A model generated the notes under the pieces. That model saw only the letters and a list, made by a program, of their open reading frames with translations, was not told where the DNA came from and made no database searches. Of a stretch of 64,000 nucleotides of DNA, positions 56,501 to 64,000 are shown piece after piece. Position 1 is the stretch's first letter. Every line of letters begins with the position of its first letter. Source of the DNA: Myxococcus xanthus (GTDB lineage Bacteria; Myxococcota; Myxococcia; Myxococcales; Myxococcaceae); assembly GCF_900106535.1 (NCBI RefSeq), contig NZ_FNOH01000009.1, positions 124,001-188,000 of the forward strand, written 5' to 3'. The position numbers and the translations under genes are program-made.

Positions 56501-57511
56501 ATGCTGTTGAACCCTGGCCTGAATCTCACGCTGCGCCCGATGGCGTATCCGCAGTTCTTCGAGATGTACCGGAACGCCATCAAGAACACCTGGACCGTGG
56601 AGGAGGTGGACTTCTCCACGGACCTGGTGGACCTGCGCTCGAAGATGACGGACGCGGAGCGCCACCTCATCCACCGGCTGGTGGCGTTCTTCGCGACGGG
56701 TGACAGCATCGTCGGCAACAACCTGGTGCTGAACCTCTACAAGCACCTGAACGCCCCTGAGGCGCGGATGTACCTGTCGCGCCAGCTCTACGAGGAGGCG
56801 CTGCACGTCCAGTTCTACCTGACGCTGCTGGACACCTACGTGCCGGACCCGGCGGAGCGGGCGATGGCCTTCGCGGCCGTCGACAACATCCCCTCCATCC
56901 AGCGCAAGGCGCAGTTCTGCATGAAGTGGATGGACAGCATCCAGGGGCTGGACACGCTGCAGACGAAGGCGCACCGGCGGCAGTTCCTGCTGAACCTCAT
57001 CTGCTTCGCGGGCTGCATTGAGGGCCTCTTCTTCTTCGCAGCCTTCGCCTACGTGTACTTCCTGCGCAGCAAGGGCCTGTTGAACGGCCTGGCGGCGGGT
57101 ACCAACTGGGTGTTCCGGGACGAGAGCGCCCACATGGCGTTCGCGTTCGAATCCATCCAGGTGGCACGCAAGGAAGAGCCGGACCTCTTCGACGCACAGA
57201 TGGAGCGCGACGTGGTGGCCATGCTCCGCGAGGCCGTGGAGTGCGAGACGCAGTTCGCCCAGGACCTGCTGAGCGGCGGTGTCATGGGCCTGTCCGTACA
57301 GGACATGCGCGGCTACCTGGAGTACGTGGCGGACCAGCGGCTCCAGATGCTGGGCATGACGCCGGTGTTCGGCACGAAGAACCCGCTGCACTTCATGGAC
57401 CTGCAGGACGTGCAGGAGCTCACGAACTTCTTCGAGCGCCGCGTGTCGTCGTACCAGGTGGCCGTGGGTGTTGGCGCGGCCACGGACGTCGTGCTCGACG
57501 CGGCGTTCTGA
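56501..57511 (+). CDS. nrdB: Class I ribonucleotide reductase, small (beta) subunit
   Basis: 336 residues. The diiron ligands are recognisable: EEALHVQFY (Glu, His and, seven residues on, the radical Tyr as in E. coli E115/H118/Y122), CIEGLFFFAAFAY and RDESAHMAFAF. It thus has the classical Tyr radical rather than a Tyr-less class Ic site. The C-terminus is the usual flexible tail binding NrdA. The ATG at 56501 is 75 bp after the nrdA stop, with GGAAG upstream, so nrdAB are co-transcribed. The hairpin at 57532 may end the transcript. Confidence 0.95.
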   Translation: MLLNPGLNLTLRPMAYPQFFEMYRNAIKNTWTVEEVDFSTDLVDLRSKMTDAERHLIHRLVAFFATGDSIVGNNLVLNLYKHLNAPEARMYLSRQLYEEALHVQFYLTLLDTYVPDPAERAMAFAAVDNIPSIQRKAQFCMKWMDSIQGLDTLQTKAHRRQFLLNLICFAGCIEGLFFFAAFAYVYFLRSKGLLNGLAAGTNWVFRDESAHMAFAFESIQVARKEEPDLFDAQMERDVVAMLREAVECETQFAQDLLSGGVMGLSVQDMRGYLEYVADQRLQMLGMTPVFGTKNPLHFMDLQDVQELTNFFERRVSSYQVAVGVGAATDVVLDAAF

Positions 57512-57531
57512 GCGGCTGTGCGCTGTGTCCC

Positions 57532-57552
57532 GGGGCGCGGTTTACGCGCCCC
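57532..57552 (+). terminator. Hairpin after nrdB
   Basis: GGGGCGCG-gttta-CGCGCCCC, 20 bp after the nrdB stop; no clear U-tract follows, so it is a possible terminator. Confidence 0.45.
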
Positions 57553-57970
57553 CGTTGAGGTCACGGGGGGCCATCAGTGACTCTCAGGTTGCCATCAGCC
57601 TCGGCTGGGCCACTTCCACCAGGGGGGCCCCCCCGCCCTTGCGCCGCATCCTCACCACCTCCTCTGGAGGCATTGCCCACTCGCCACGTCACGCCCCGCG
57701 TGCACCGCCATGCGCGACAAGCCCATCGCACGTGCGACTGCGGTAACACCACCTCACCCCAGCGCAAGTGCGTCGGCGTCTGCTCAACGGCGCGTCACCC
57801 GCTCGTCCATGACGTCTCGATGCGCCTGGTAGCGCTCCGTCATGGCCTTTTCCGCGCCCACATCCGACCAATGTGCTCGGTCGCCTGTCTACTTCCTATT
57901 TGGCTAGGTAACTCCTGTTCGAGCCCTTACCGGCGCGCGTGACGGCGCCAAGTGTGACGCCGAGCGTCCG
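57553..57970. other. Gap without a supported complete gene
   Basis: No intact gene. On the minus strand a 34-residue open stretch (57784-57888) reads GAEKAMTERYQAHRDVMDER with plausible helix composition and may be a gene remnant. A few AT-richer patches mark the start of the accessory region. Confidence 0.35.
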
Positions 57971-58402
57971 TCAAACGGAAGGCAGGTTCGCCTGAAAGGG
58001 CTCCAGCGCCGAGGACTGAATGCGAATCTTGGAGAAGCCTCTTCCCAGATCAAGCGTGTCGACCCTCATGAACAAGAACCGCTCCTGCGTCCTCGCCTGG
58101 ATTTCAGACCAGGGAATGAAGAGCGGGGGATGGAACGGTCGGAAGACGAAGAACGGAACGAGATAGAGGCCTCGCTCGTCGCCCCCCACGTTGAGACATT
58201 TCCGGTAGTAGATCCGGCCCACCTGCCCCCAGACGAAGTACTTCAGTGGGCTCGGCACGGCCCCCCCAGCGGGATAGTTCTGCGCGAGCTGCCGCCAGCC
58301 GCTCACAGCGGCAAAGATGAAGGTGGTAAGGACGAACATCCCCACGAGCACTGGGAGAATGGCCGCAGGCGGAAGTTGGTGAGTGGCGGCGAGCACATTC
58401 AT
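57971..58402 (-). CDS. Small membrane protein, unknown function
   Basis: 143 residues. One N-terminal TM helix (LPVLVGMFVLTTFIFAAVSG) is followed by a soluble domain (QVGRIYYRKCLNVGGDERGL, FRPFHPPLFIPWSEIQARTQ) reminiscent of short PH-like/bPH domains of bacterial membrane proteins. No close family is recognised. The ATG at 58402 starts MNVLAATHQL. It is isolated in the accessory region and lies next to the transposase remnant. Confidence 0.65.
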   Translation of the reverse strand: MNVLAATHQLPPAAILPVLVGMFVLTTFIFAAVSGWRQLAQNYPAGGAVPSPLKYFVWGQVGRIYYRKCLNVGGDERGLYLVPFFVFRPFHPPLFIPWSEIQARTQERFLFMRVDTLDLGRGFSKIRIQSSALEPFQANLPSV

Positions 58403-58533
58403 GGCTCGCGATTGTACCCAGATTCTCAGGCAGTCTGCGCCCCCAAGCGTAGGCAGGAAAACAGACGGTCAAGTCCCGAATCCTGTGTAGTTGGTTCGGA
58501 GGGGGTTCGGGGGAGGAAGGATCCTTGGCTGCA

Positions 58534-58749
58534 TCATGCAGCGGAAGTGTCAGGGGTTGATTTCAGTAGAGACATGTCGAGATAGCGACGGCCAACCCAG
58601 ACGCCGGTGACTTCAAGTGCGACGGCGGTGATGAAGCGCAGGGCGCTGGCGCGGTCCGGAAAGGCACCGATGCCGCGGGTGCGGCGATTCACCTCGCCAT
58701 GGAGGCGCTCCAGGCCATTGGTGCTGCGAAAACGCGTCCAGTTGGCCAT
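58534..58749 (-). mobile_element. IS256/Mutator-family transposase, C-terminal remnant
   Basis: 71 residues: RSTNGLERLHGEVNRRTRGI, then GAFPDRASALRFITAVALEV and WVGRRYLD. These match the C-terminus of IS256-type transposases (TTNxLERxNxExRRRxRxxGxFP). The N-terminal and catalytic DDE parts are absent. Upstream sequence still resembles the element for a few codons, then homology stops. Without terminal repeats it is a dead fragment, and it marks this stretch as a recombination site. Confidence 0.82.
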
Positions 58750-58826
58750 GTGGAAGGCGAAGAAGGCCGTCCCTTATTGGCGGACACTCTCTAGCTGCGA
58801 TTTGTCGTATTGACTGACGGGATGCC

Positions 58827-59789
58827 TCATCTGCTTGGCATCCCATGAAGCCACCACATCAACGCCCCCACCACGAGCTGGCCACCGACGAACAGCGCCA
58901 GCCTCCATGGTAGGCGCACCGGCCGCCCCTGGAAGTCGTCAAAGCGCACCAGGGCGAACAGGGCCCAGACCAGCGTCATCACGCCACTGAGCACGAAGCC
59001 CTTTACCGGGCTCTCCACCGGCGGGGCGAAGATGAAGTGGTAAAGCACCGCGGGCACCACGAAGGCCACCAGCAGCACCAGTCCCCAGACGCGCGCAGCA
59101 GGGACCAAAGTCGCCGCCCTGCGCATCCTCCGGGCCCTCCCGAGCTTCGGCGCCATCTCGCTCACCGGCGTCGGCTTGGGCAGCACCGTCCCCTTCCACA
59201 CCAGGTAGTGCGTGGCCATCAGCCGCGAGGCTCGCGTCAGGTTGAAGCCCTCCACCGGCGTCCCCGCCGCCATCGAGCTGCGGCAGCTCACCGCCCAGTC
59301 GATGTAGTGGTGGACCTCCTCCAGCGGCAGCTTGACGATGCTCCGGATGACCTCGCGCGCCACCACGGGCGCCAGCGGGTCCACGGTCCACCCGTCTGCC
59401 CCCAGCGTGCGCAGCGCCTCGTCCTCCCGCTTCGCACCAACGGGCACGCCCTCTTCGTCCTGGGACTCCAGTTCCCACGCCATGGTGCCCACCTCGCCCA
59501 TCCACACCCGCGTGCTCTTGAAGCCCGCTTCCTTCGCCAGGCTGGCCACGCGCGTCAGGAAGCCGTCCTGCTCCGCCGCCTCCGCCTCGCCTTCGACGCG
59601 CGGCGCACCGAGCACCTGCACGTCGATGAGCGTCAGCGCCGGCCTGAACTGGAAGACGTCCGCGACGACGATGTCGCTCCGAGGCTGCTCCCCGAACGAC
59701 GTCCCCAGTGCGGCGTCCATCCACTGACGAACCCTGGACCGGTCCGGGCTCCCATGAATCCAGAGGTGATTCGCGATGCCGTAAGCCAT
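58827..59789 (-). CDS. Hypothetical protein with soluble N-terminal and three-TM C-terminal parts
   Basis: 320 residues. N-terminal soluble domain (MAYGIANHLWIHGSPDRSRV, ADVFQFRPALTLIDVQVLGA) with no recognised motif. The C-terminal third has three hydrophobic segments (VWGLVLLVAFVVPAVLYHFI, 'GFVLSGVMTLVWALFALVRF', LALFVGGQLVVGALMWWLHG). The start at 59789 follows a strong SD (GAGGAG, 3-nt gap). The frame is open further up, but without SD. Downstream of a possible cargo operon; whether it belongs to it is unclear. Confidence 0.72.
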   Translation of the reverse strand: MAYGIANHLWIHGSPDRSRVRQWMDAALGTSFGEQPRSDIVVADVFQFRPALTLIDVQVLGAPRVEGEAEAAEQDGFLTRVASLAKEAGFKSTRVWMGEVGTMAWELESQDEEGVPVGAKREDEALRTLGADGWTVDPLAPVVAREVIRSIVKLPLEEVHHYIDWAVSCRSSMAAGTPVEGFNLTRASRLMATHYLVWKGTVLPKPTPVSEMAPKLGRARRMRRAATLVPAARVWGLVLLVAFVVPAVLYHFIFAPPVESPVKGFVLSGVMTLVWALFALVRFDDFQGRPVRLPWRLALFVGGQLVVGALMWWLHGMPSR

Positions 59790-59878
59790 GAGCTCCTCAA
59801 CCCGGATGCCTACCAGAGACGCGGCGCCATGCTCCAGGGTGATTGGTGCCCCGCCGCTCACGGATACCACCCCGGGCC

Positions 59879-60203
59879 ATGGTAGACAGGGACGCACCGC
59901 ATGAGCCGGACCGCCTGTCCCAGCACTTCTGGTTCTGGGGGCGCTTCTTCGCCGTCCACGCCCTTTGGGCGCTGGCGCAGACCGCAGTGGCCAGCGCCTT
60001 TGGGGCACGGCCCGTGTCCCTCGGCCTCGGCGACGGCCCCCTACTCTCCGCCCGCCTGGAGAGCATCCTATGGGCCTTCCGTCCGGTCATGCTCGGCAGC
60101 GCGGTGAGTTTTGACGAGCCCGGCGAGAGCGCCTCCGCTCCAGCCCGCGCGCCCCCTGCACGCCGTCGGTATCCTCCTGCCCTGAACTCACTGGGTGTGC
60201 AGC
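59879..60203 (+). other. Possible remnant of a membrane-protein gene
   Basis: The plus frame from ATG 59879 reads HFWFWGRFFAVHALWALAQT and 'RLESILWAFRPVMLGSAVSF', with coding-like composition, but it loses it near 60130 and runs into the antisense of the SUKH gene. It is best read as a truncated gene, not a functional CDS. Confidence 0.35.
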
Positions 60204-60944
60204 CTACTTCTTCACCTGGAGTTCCGCGACGCGCGCGGATGAGATCTCTCCCAGAATTCTCCGCAGCCTTCCGACACTATTGCCGCCGAGGTCAAAAGCC
60301 CTCCGATTCCCGGTTCCCGCTCTTGGCGTGCCCGTGCACACCATGACTGCATCCGGTCGCTCATACAATCTGCAGAGCGGGCCAGTGGGGATGGGCTGGA
60401 TGAATCCAAGACTGCTCATCACTGGGTCGAGGTCCACCAGGAAGTCGGTGGTGTCGCCCTTGAGACTGCCGCTGCAGGTGTGCGGCGCCCTGTCAATGCG
60501 GAAGAGGGAGAGCGCTCCCCACGCCAGCATCTCCCTCAACGTCTCGAAGGCGTCGGTCAATTCCTTGCCGCGCGCTTCGCGGGAAGTGACCATGGCATCG
60601 TTTCGCGAGGGCGCATTGAAGTCGTAGAAGAGGTGCAGCGGCATCATCGCATCGGACTCATAGGCGATGAGCAGAAAGCGAGGTTCGGGCTTGACCAACT
60701 TCTGGGCGTAGCACGCCAGCACGCGCTCGGCGGAGAAATCCAGGGTGGGATAGGCCAGGGGCCCCATGCTCTGGCCCATGCGACTCAGGAACCAGCGATA
60801 GAACGGCGGCAGGGGGCGGCCGACAATCCGCTCGATCTTCTCAATCGTGACAGGCACTGCGCCCCGCCACTGCTCCTCGAGCCCAGGGACAGTCCGCAAC
60901 AGCAGGCGCTCCATCTCGAGCTCTACTTCCTCGTGTGTTGACAT
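60204..60944 (-). CDS. SUKH (SMI1/KNR4)-like protein, second of two paralogues
   Basis: 246 residues. The SUKH signature is TIEKIERIVGRPLPPFYRWF, then MGPLAYPTLDFSAERVLACY, RFLLIAYESDAMMPLHLFYD and LREMLAWGALSLFRIDRA. SUKH proteins are immunity partners of polymorphic and type VI toxins. It is the third gene of the toxin cluster, 41 bp after the first SUKH gene, and its paralogue over its whole length. Start ATG 60944 (MSTHEEVELEMERLLLRTVP); the open frame upstream is not supported by SD. Confidence 0.82.
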   Translation of the reverse strand: MSTHEEVELEMERLLLRTVPGLEEQWRGAVPVTIEKIERIVGRPLPPFYRWFLSRMGQSMGPLAYPTLDFSAERVLACYAQKLVKPEPRFLLIAYESDAMMPLHLFYDFNAPSRNDAMVTSREARGKELTDAFETLREMLAWGALSLFRIDRAPHTCSGSLKGDTTDFLVDLDPVMSSLGFIQPIPTGPLCRLYERPDAVMVCTGTPRAGTGNRRAFDLGGNSVGRLRRILGEISSARVAELQVKK

Positions 60945-60985
60945 GGAGTCTGCTGGAATTCCGTAATCGTCCGGAGGACTGCGAG

Positions 60986-61741
60986 TCATCCAAGCGCTGG
61001 GGTCCATTCGTCGACTTCGACCTCCAACGAGGACTCGGTGGTGAGCCTTCCCAGGAGCCTTCTAAGTACTCCGGCATCACGGCCGCCCAGAGTGAAGGCC
61101 TGGTTCCCCAGGAGTTCTTCTCGGGGCGTGCGCTCGCATATCAAGACCGCATCGTTCCGTTCATACAGTCCACAGCGAGGACCGGTTGTAATCGGCTTGG
61201 TGAACCCCAGACTGAACATCACTGGATCGAGTTGAGAGAGGAGGTCTGGATCGTCACAAGAGAGCATTCCTTCACATCGCTGAGGCATCGTGTTGACCCT
61301 GAACTTCAGGAGCGCCCCCCAAGCCAACATTTCACCCAGAGTTTCGAACCTGTCATGAAGCTCGCCGCCATTGGCGTACCGCTCCGTCACCAGCGCATCG
61401 TCCCGTACCGGTGCGTCAAAATCGTAGAAGAGATGCAGTGGCATCATCTCATCAGACTCATATCCAATGAGCAGAAACCGCGGTTCTGGATGGATCGTCT
61501 TCTCTGCGTAGCAGCGGAGAATACGCTCTGCTGAGAAATCCAGGCTCGGATAGGTCAGAGCCCCCATGCAACGTCCCATGCGACGCAGGAACCACAGATA
61601 GAACGGAGGCAGAGGCCGACCTGCCAGTCGCTCGATATGTGCAATCGTCTCCGGGCTGGCACCCTGCCACTGCTCTGAGAGTCCTGGAACGATCCTCAGG
61701 AGTAGATCTTCCATCTCGGCTGCTAGTTCGTGTGCTGACAT
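60986..61741 (-). CDS. SUKH (SMI1/KNR4)-like immunity protein, next to the toxin
   Basis: 251 residues: TIAHIERLAGRPLPPFYLWF, then MGALTYPSLDFSAERILRCY, RFLLIGYESDEMMPLHLFYD and LGEMLAWGALLKFRVNTM. The ATG at 61741 lies inside the toxin gene (19-bp overlap with its end), so it is co-translated with the toxin. This is the expected toxin-immunity arrangement. Base composition here is lower in GC than in neighbouring chromosomal genes. About half the residues match the following paralogue. Confidence 0.86.
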   Translation of the reverse strand: MSAHELAAEMEDLLLRIVPGLSEQWQGASPETIAHIERLAGRPLPPFYLWFLRRMGRCMGALTYPSLDFSAERILRCYAEKTIHPEPRFLLIGYESDEMMPLHLFYDFDAPVRDDALVTERYANGGELHDRFETLGEMLAWGALLKFRVNTMPQRCEGMLSCDDPDLLSQLDPVMFSLGFTKPITTGPRCGLYERNDAVLICERTPREELLGNQAFTLGGRDAGVLRRLLGRLTTESSLEVEVDEWTPALG

Positions 61742-62871
61742 TCCAGTACCTTGTCTTCAGGACAGAGCATCGCGGGGAGGAGAAAGTTGCATGTCAGACA
61801 TGGCGGAACGGTCTTGCCATGACCGAAGTGACCTTCGACTTCCTCGCCACTCTCCGCATCGCGAAACTTGATTTTCGCATCAACTGGCTGCTTTTCGCTG
61901 TGGTGCCAGCGCTCGGTGATGCCTCTTGGATATGCATTGTCCTCCAGGCAGTATACAAGTGCCTTGGGCCCAGCACAGGAGCCGGGCGGATATGCTGCGG
62001 ACGAGGTCTCGCCACGCTTGCTCTTCCTTGCGCGGGACTCAAGTCTCTCCCATATCTTATCAAAATCGGTCTTTCGACTACCAAATCGTCCCCTAATGAA
62101 GGATTTGACCTTTTGTTTTGTGGCGTCAATCGGCAGTCCACTCTCCGGACCGACCCACTTGAGGTCCGAAATGCTGTCACAGACGCCTTTGAGCGTTGGC
62201 CCTGAGTGATCCGCATAGGTCTTCTTCTTGCCGCACAGGCACTGAACCACGCCCAGCATGGTTGAAAAAGGACTGGGGAGTTCGCCGCCACGCACTTTCC
62301 TCGCAACCCTCTGAGCCAGCCGCCCCGCGTTGACCTTCGTCGTAGGATTCTCTTCGAGCGTGCTTTCGGGGCCATGGCGCTTCCTGCAAAGTGGGCATCT
62401 GTCATTCCCGTTGACAGCAGTGACCGTGCCGCTCACCTGAAGCAAGCCCATCATCGTCGCCGCATTGGCTGGGCTCCCGCTCGGTCCGCAGTTGTTGAGC
62501 ATGGGGTCGCCGAGCAGTTGGACGTTTTTACCCTCGATCTTCGTGTCCATGGACCCGGGCCCGACGAAACTAGTCGGACCTTCCACATTGGAGGAAACCA
62601 CTCCGCCGCCGGTTCCTTTGCTGGCCACATCCCCCATGGAGCCAAACGTTGCGCCCCGAATCGCAACCTTCTTCCCTTCAATTGTGACGCTTTTCGAGTA
62701 GTTCTTTGGCTCGGTCCCGCTTTTGCCGATATTGGGTAGCGGTGTTGGTACAAACGGGGCCGGCGGCCCTGGCATCTTGCACACGTTCGGCAGGGTCGCT
62801 GCGGCAACCCCACTGCTTCCTTCAGTTACCGGGGTCTTGGGCGCATTCACTGAGACCTTGGGCATGGGCAT
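61723..62871 (-). CDS. DUF4150/PAAR-like polymorphic toxin with possible YwqJ-type deaminase C-terminus
   Basis: About 382 residues. The N-terminal Tox-PAAR-like domain (KVSVNAPKTPVTEGSSGVAA, NIGKSGTEPKNYSKSVTIEG, GPGSMDTKIEGKNVQLLGDP) fits a type VI spike tip. A linker with CPLCRKRH (possible zinc site) follows. The C-terminal domain has YPPGSCAGPKALVYCLEDNA and, about 55 residues on, TVPPCLTCNFLLPAMLC. This resembles the C-A-E...PCxxC layout of YwqJ-type deaminases, but the catalytic Glu position is Gly (CAG). The family and activity are therefore unsure. Start ATG 62871 or ATG 62865, behind AAGGAGAGG. Two SUKH genes follow. Confidence 0.8.
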   Translation of the reverse strand: MPMPKVSVNAPKTPVTEGSSGVAAATLPNVCKMPGPPAPFVPTPLPNIGKSGTEPKNYSKSVTIEGKKVAIRGATFGSMGDVASKGTGGGVVSSNVEGPTSFVGPGSMDTKIEGKNVQLLGDPMLNNCGPSGSPANAATMMGLLQVSGTVTAVNGNDRCPLCRKRHGPESTLEENPTTKVNAGRLAQRVARKVRGGELPSPFSTMLGVVQCLCGKKKTYADHSGPTLKGVCDSISDLKWVGPESGLPIDATKQKVKSFIRGRFGSRKTDFDKIWERLESRARKSKRGETSSAAYPPGSCAGPKALVYCLEDNAYPRGITERWHHSEKQPVDAKIKFRDAESGEEVEGHFGHGKTVPPCLTCNFLLPAMLCPEDKVLECQHTN

Positions 62872-62878
62872 CCTCTCC

Positions 62879-63928
62879 TTACGAGACTTGGGGCGCATGC
62901 AGGAGCATCGCCCCCCGCAGCCCCCCATCGGAACCGGCCATCACCAGGGCCCGCGGGCCTCGCGCATACCCCCGGGCGAATGCCCGGACTGCAAGGACGC
63001 CCCCAAGCACTCCGGATGCAGCACCGACATCGCCCCAACAGGTGCTCGGAGCCCTGTAGCTGGTGGACTTCCAGACGGATGGCGTCCGTAGCACGACGAA
63101 GCCCCACTCCTCGCTTCGATAGCGCTCGCCATTGATGTCCGTATACAGGTCGTCGACCCCTTCATGGGGCAACTTGAGTCCCGCGACGACGCCCTCGACT
63201 GCCTGGGTCATCCCGACGCCGAGAGAGCCCGTACTGCTTTCGCGAAGCTGGCGCTCTCGTGCGGTGTGCGCTCCCCGCACGACGGCCAACCCTGACAGCC
63301 CCAGACGGCGCCGCGTCCCGGCGCTCATCAGCGCCAGACAGGCGGCGCCCTCGCCAGGCGTGAAGCCACCGCGAATCCCCGGCTGCGCGAAGCGACGAGC
63401 CTGCTCCAGCCAGAGGAACGTCTCCGCGTGGTGGTAGCTGTCCGCACCCGCCACCAGGAACAGGTGGTCCCCGCCATCGACACACTCCCGCAGGGCCTGC
63501 TCCACCGCCCGGAGCGCTCCCGCGTGGCCGCGCCCCGCGAGCACGACGCGCGTGCCTGCGCTTCTCCCTCGATAGCGAGCCTCCATGGCGTCGACCAGCC
63601 AGCTCGCATCCTCCTCCAAGAAACCGGGGCGGGCTTCCGGACACGACAGCAGCACGCTGAGCCGACTCCGCAGCAGCGCTTCAGGCCCCAGTTCGGCCTC
63701 GACCTCCCCCAACGCACTCTCGAGCAGCGGCAAGAGCCGATTCCGCCCCTCCAGCGCTGGGTCAAGGATCCCGTCCGATGCAATCACCACGGGCTCCCCC
63801 CGGGCGTCGGCGAAGGGAAACTCGGCGTAGCGAGAGATGCCAGCACGCACGGCCGCCGCGCTGCTCTCCGCCGTATACCCGACGGGGGTTCGCGCGCCGA
63901 CTGCAACGACCTCCAGGGAGGTGCTCAT
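62879..63928 (-). CDS. Thiolase-fold (beta-ketoacyl synthase-like) protein lacking the active-site Cys
   Basis: 349 residues. The start MSTSLEVVAVGARTPVGYTA and patterns 'LFLVAGADSYHHAETFLWLE', GGFTPGEGAACLALMS and YTDINGERYRSEEWGF match ketoacyl-synthase-like proteins. The nucleophile region reads LAGRGHAGALRAVEQAL, with no Cys where KAS enzymes have one. It is probably not a synthase. Such dead thiolase-fold proteins occur beside type VI cargo genes and may help load effectors. SD AAGGAGG precedes ATG 63928. Its start overlaps the upstream gene's stop (ATGA). Confidence 0.8.
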   Translation of the reverse strand: MSTSLEVVAVGARTPVGYTAESSAAAVRAGISRYAEFPFADARGEPVVIASDGILDPALEGRNRLLPLLESALGEVEAELGPEALLRSRLSVLLSCPEARPGFLEEDASWLVDAMEARYRGRSAGTRVVLAGRGHAGALRAVEQALRECVDGGDHLFLVAGADSYHHAETFLWLEQARRFAQPGIRGGFTPGEGAACLALMSAGTRRRLGLSGLAVVRGAHTARERQLRESSTGSLGVGMTQAVEGVVAGLKLPHEGVDDLYTDINGERYRSEEWGFVVLRTPSVWKSTSYRAPSTCWGDVGAASGVLGGVLAVRAFARGYARGPRALVMAGSDGGLRGAMLLHAPQVS

Positions 63929-64000
63929 TCCGCCTCCTTCAATTCTGCAATCTCCGTCTCGTCGAGGTAGTCCGCATCCGGCGCGGGCACACACAGCGTT
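63925..64000 (-). CDS. C-terminal end of an upstream gene of the cargo operon
   Basis: Only 24 residues are in the window, ending VPAPDADYLDETEIAELKEA. The stop overlaps the ATG of the thiolase-fold gene (ATGA), so they are translationally coupled. The product is unknown because the rest lies outside. Confidence 0.6.
   Translation of the reverse strand, partial: TLCVPAPDADYLDETEIAELKEAE

Noticed and set aside
53807-57391. 1194-codon open frame antisense to nrdAB
   Set aside because: Mirrors nrdA/nrdB exactly, rich in Arg/Val/His, no start with SD; nrdAB are unmistakable.

Overview
The window looks like chromosomal DNA of a myxobacterium close to Myxococcus. The base composition is very GC-rich. 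There is a MYXO-CTERM tail (GGGCSTAP...RRRKRG) on a protein built of 'CDDGN...GDGC' cysteine-rich repeats, two sigma-54 enhancer-binding proteins, a Hanks-type kinase fused to TPRs, delta-60 repeats, and many lipoproteins. No rRNA, tRNA or CRISPR array was seen. No complete insertion sequence was seen, only an IS256-type transposase remnant.

Layout. 1-740: 5' end of type 2 IPP isomerase (fni), divergent from a DsrE-like gene. 774-7684: an iron-responsive locus. A TonB-dependent receptor and a delta-60 repeat lipoprotein read left; an imelysin lipoprotein and an HTTM (vitamin K carboxylase-like) membrane protein read right. Two Fur-like boxes lie between them. 7856-10019: HtpX protease and a membrane-anchored coiled-coil protein. 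10101-16382: a MarR regulator divergent from a TolC/AcrA/AcrB-type RND efflux operon. 16503-23367: a Cys-rich lipoprotein, a sensor kinase coupled to an M16 protease, a TPR lipoprotein, a small unknown gene and RlmA. 23496-27842: aldehyde dehydrogenase plus DUF779 gene behind a near-consensus sigma-54 promoter, with an AcoR-like activator upstream.

28088-40528 is the most interesting part. An OmpA/TSP3 protein and a giant Cys-rich MYXO-CTERM protein form an operon; the latter is interrupted by one in-frame amber codon. Next come a kinase-TPR protein, two paralogous ~115-residue proteins and an FHA-like sigma-54 activator. The operon and both small genes each have a GG-N10-GC sigma-54 promoter preceded by a pair of TGACRCGTCA boxes 31-32 bp apart. 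I read this as a small local regulon of the adjacent activator. The two small genes, with leader, promoter and enhancer, are a tandem duplication of about 532 bp.

40624-57511: an esterase pseudogene, twin SHOCT proteins, and a four-gene operon (2014-residue methyltransferase-like/coiled-coil protein, dapF, two response-regulator proteins). Then comes a membrane-anchored unknown protein and nrdAB, which has a long leader that can fold. 57971-64000: accessory DNA with an IS256 remnant, unknown membrane proteins and a type VI-like cargo operon. That operon has a thiolase-fold protein without the nucleophilic Cys, a DUF4150/PAAR-like toxin with a possible deaminase C-terminus, and two SUKH immunity-like genes.
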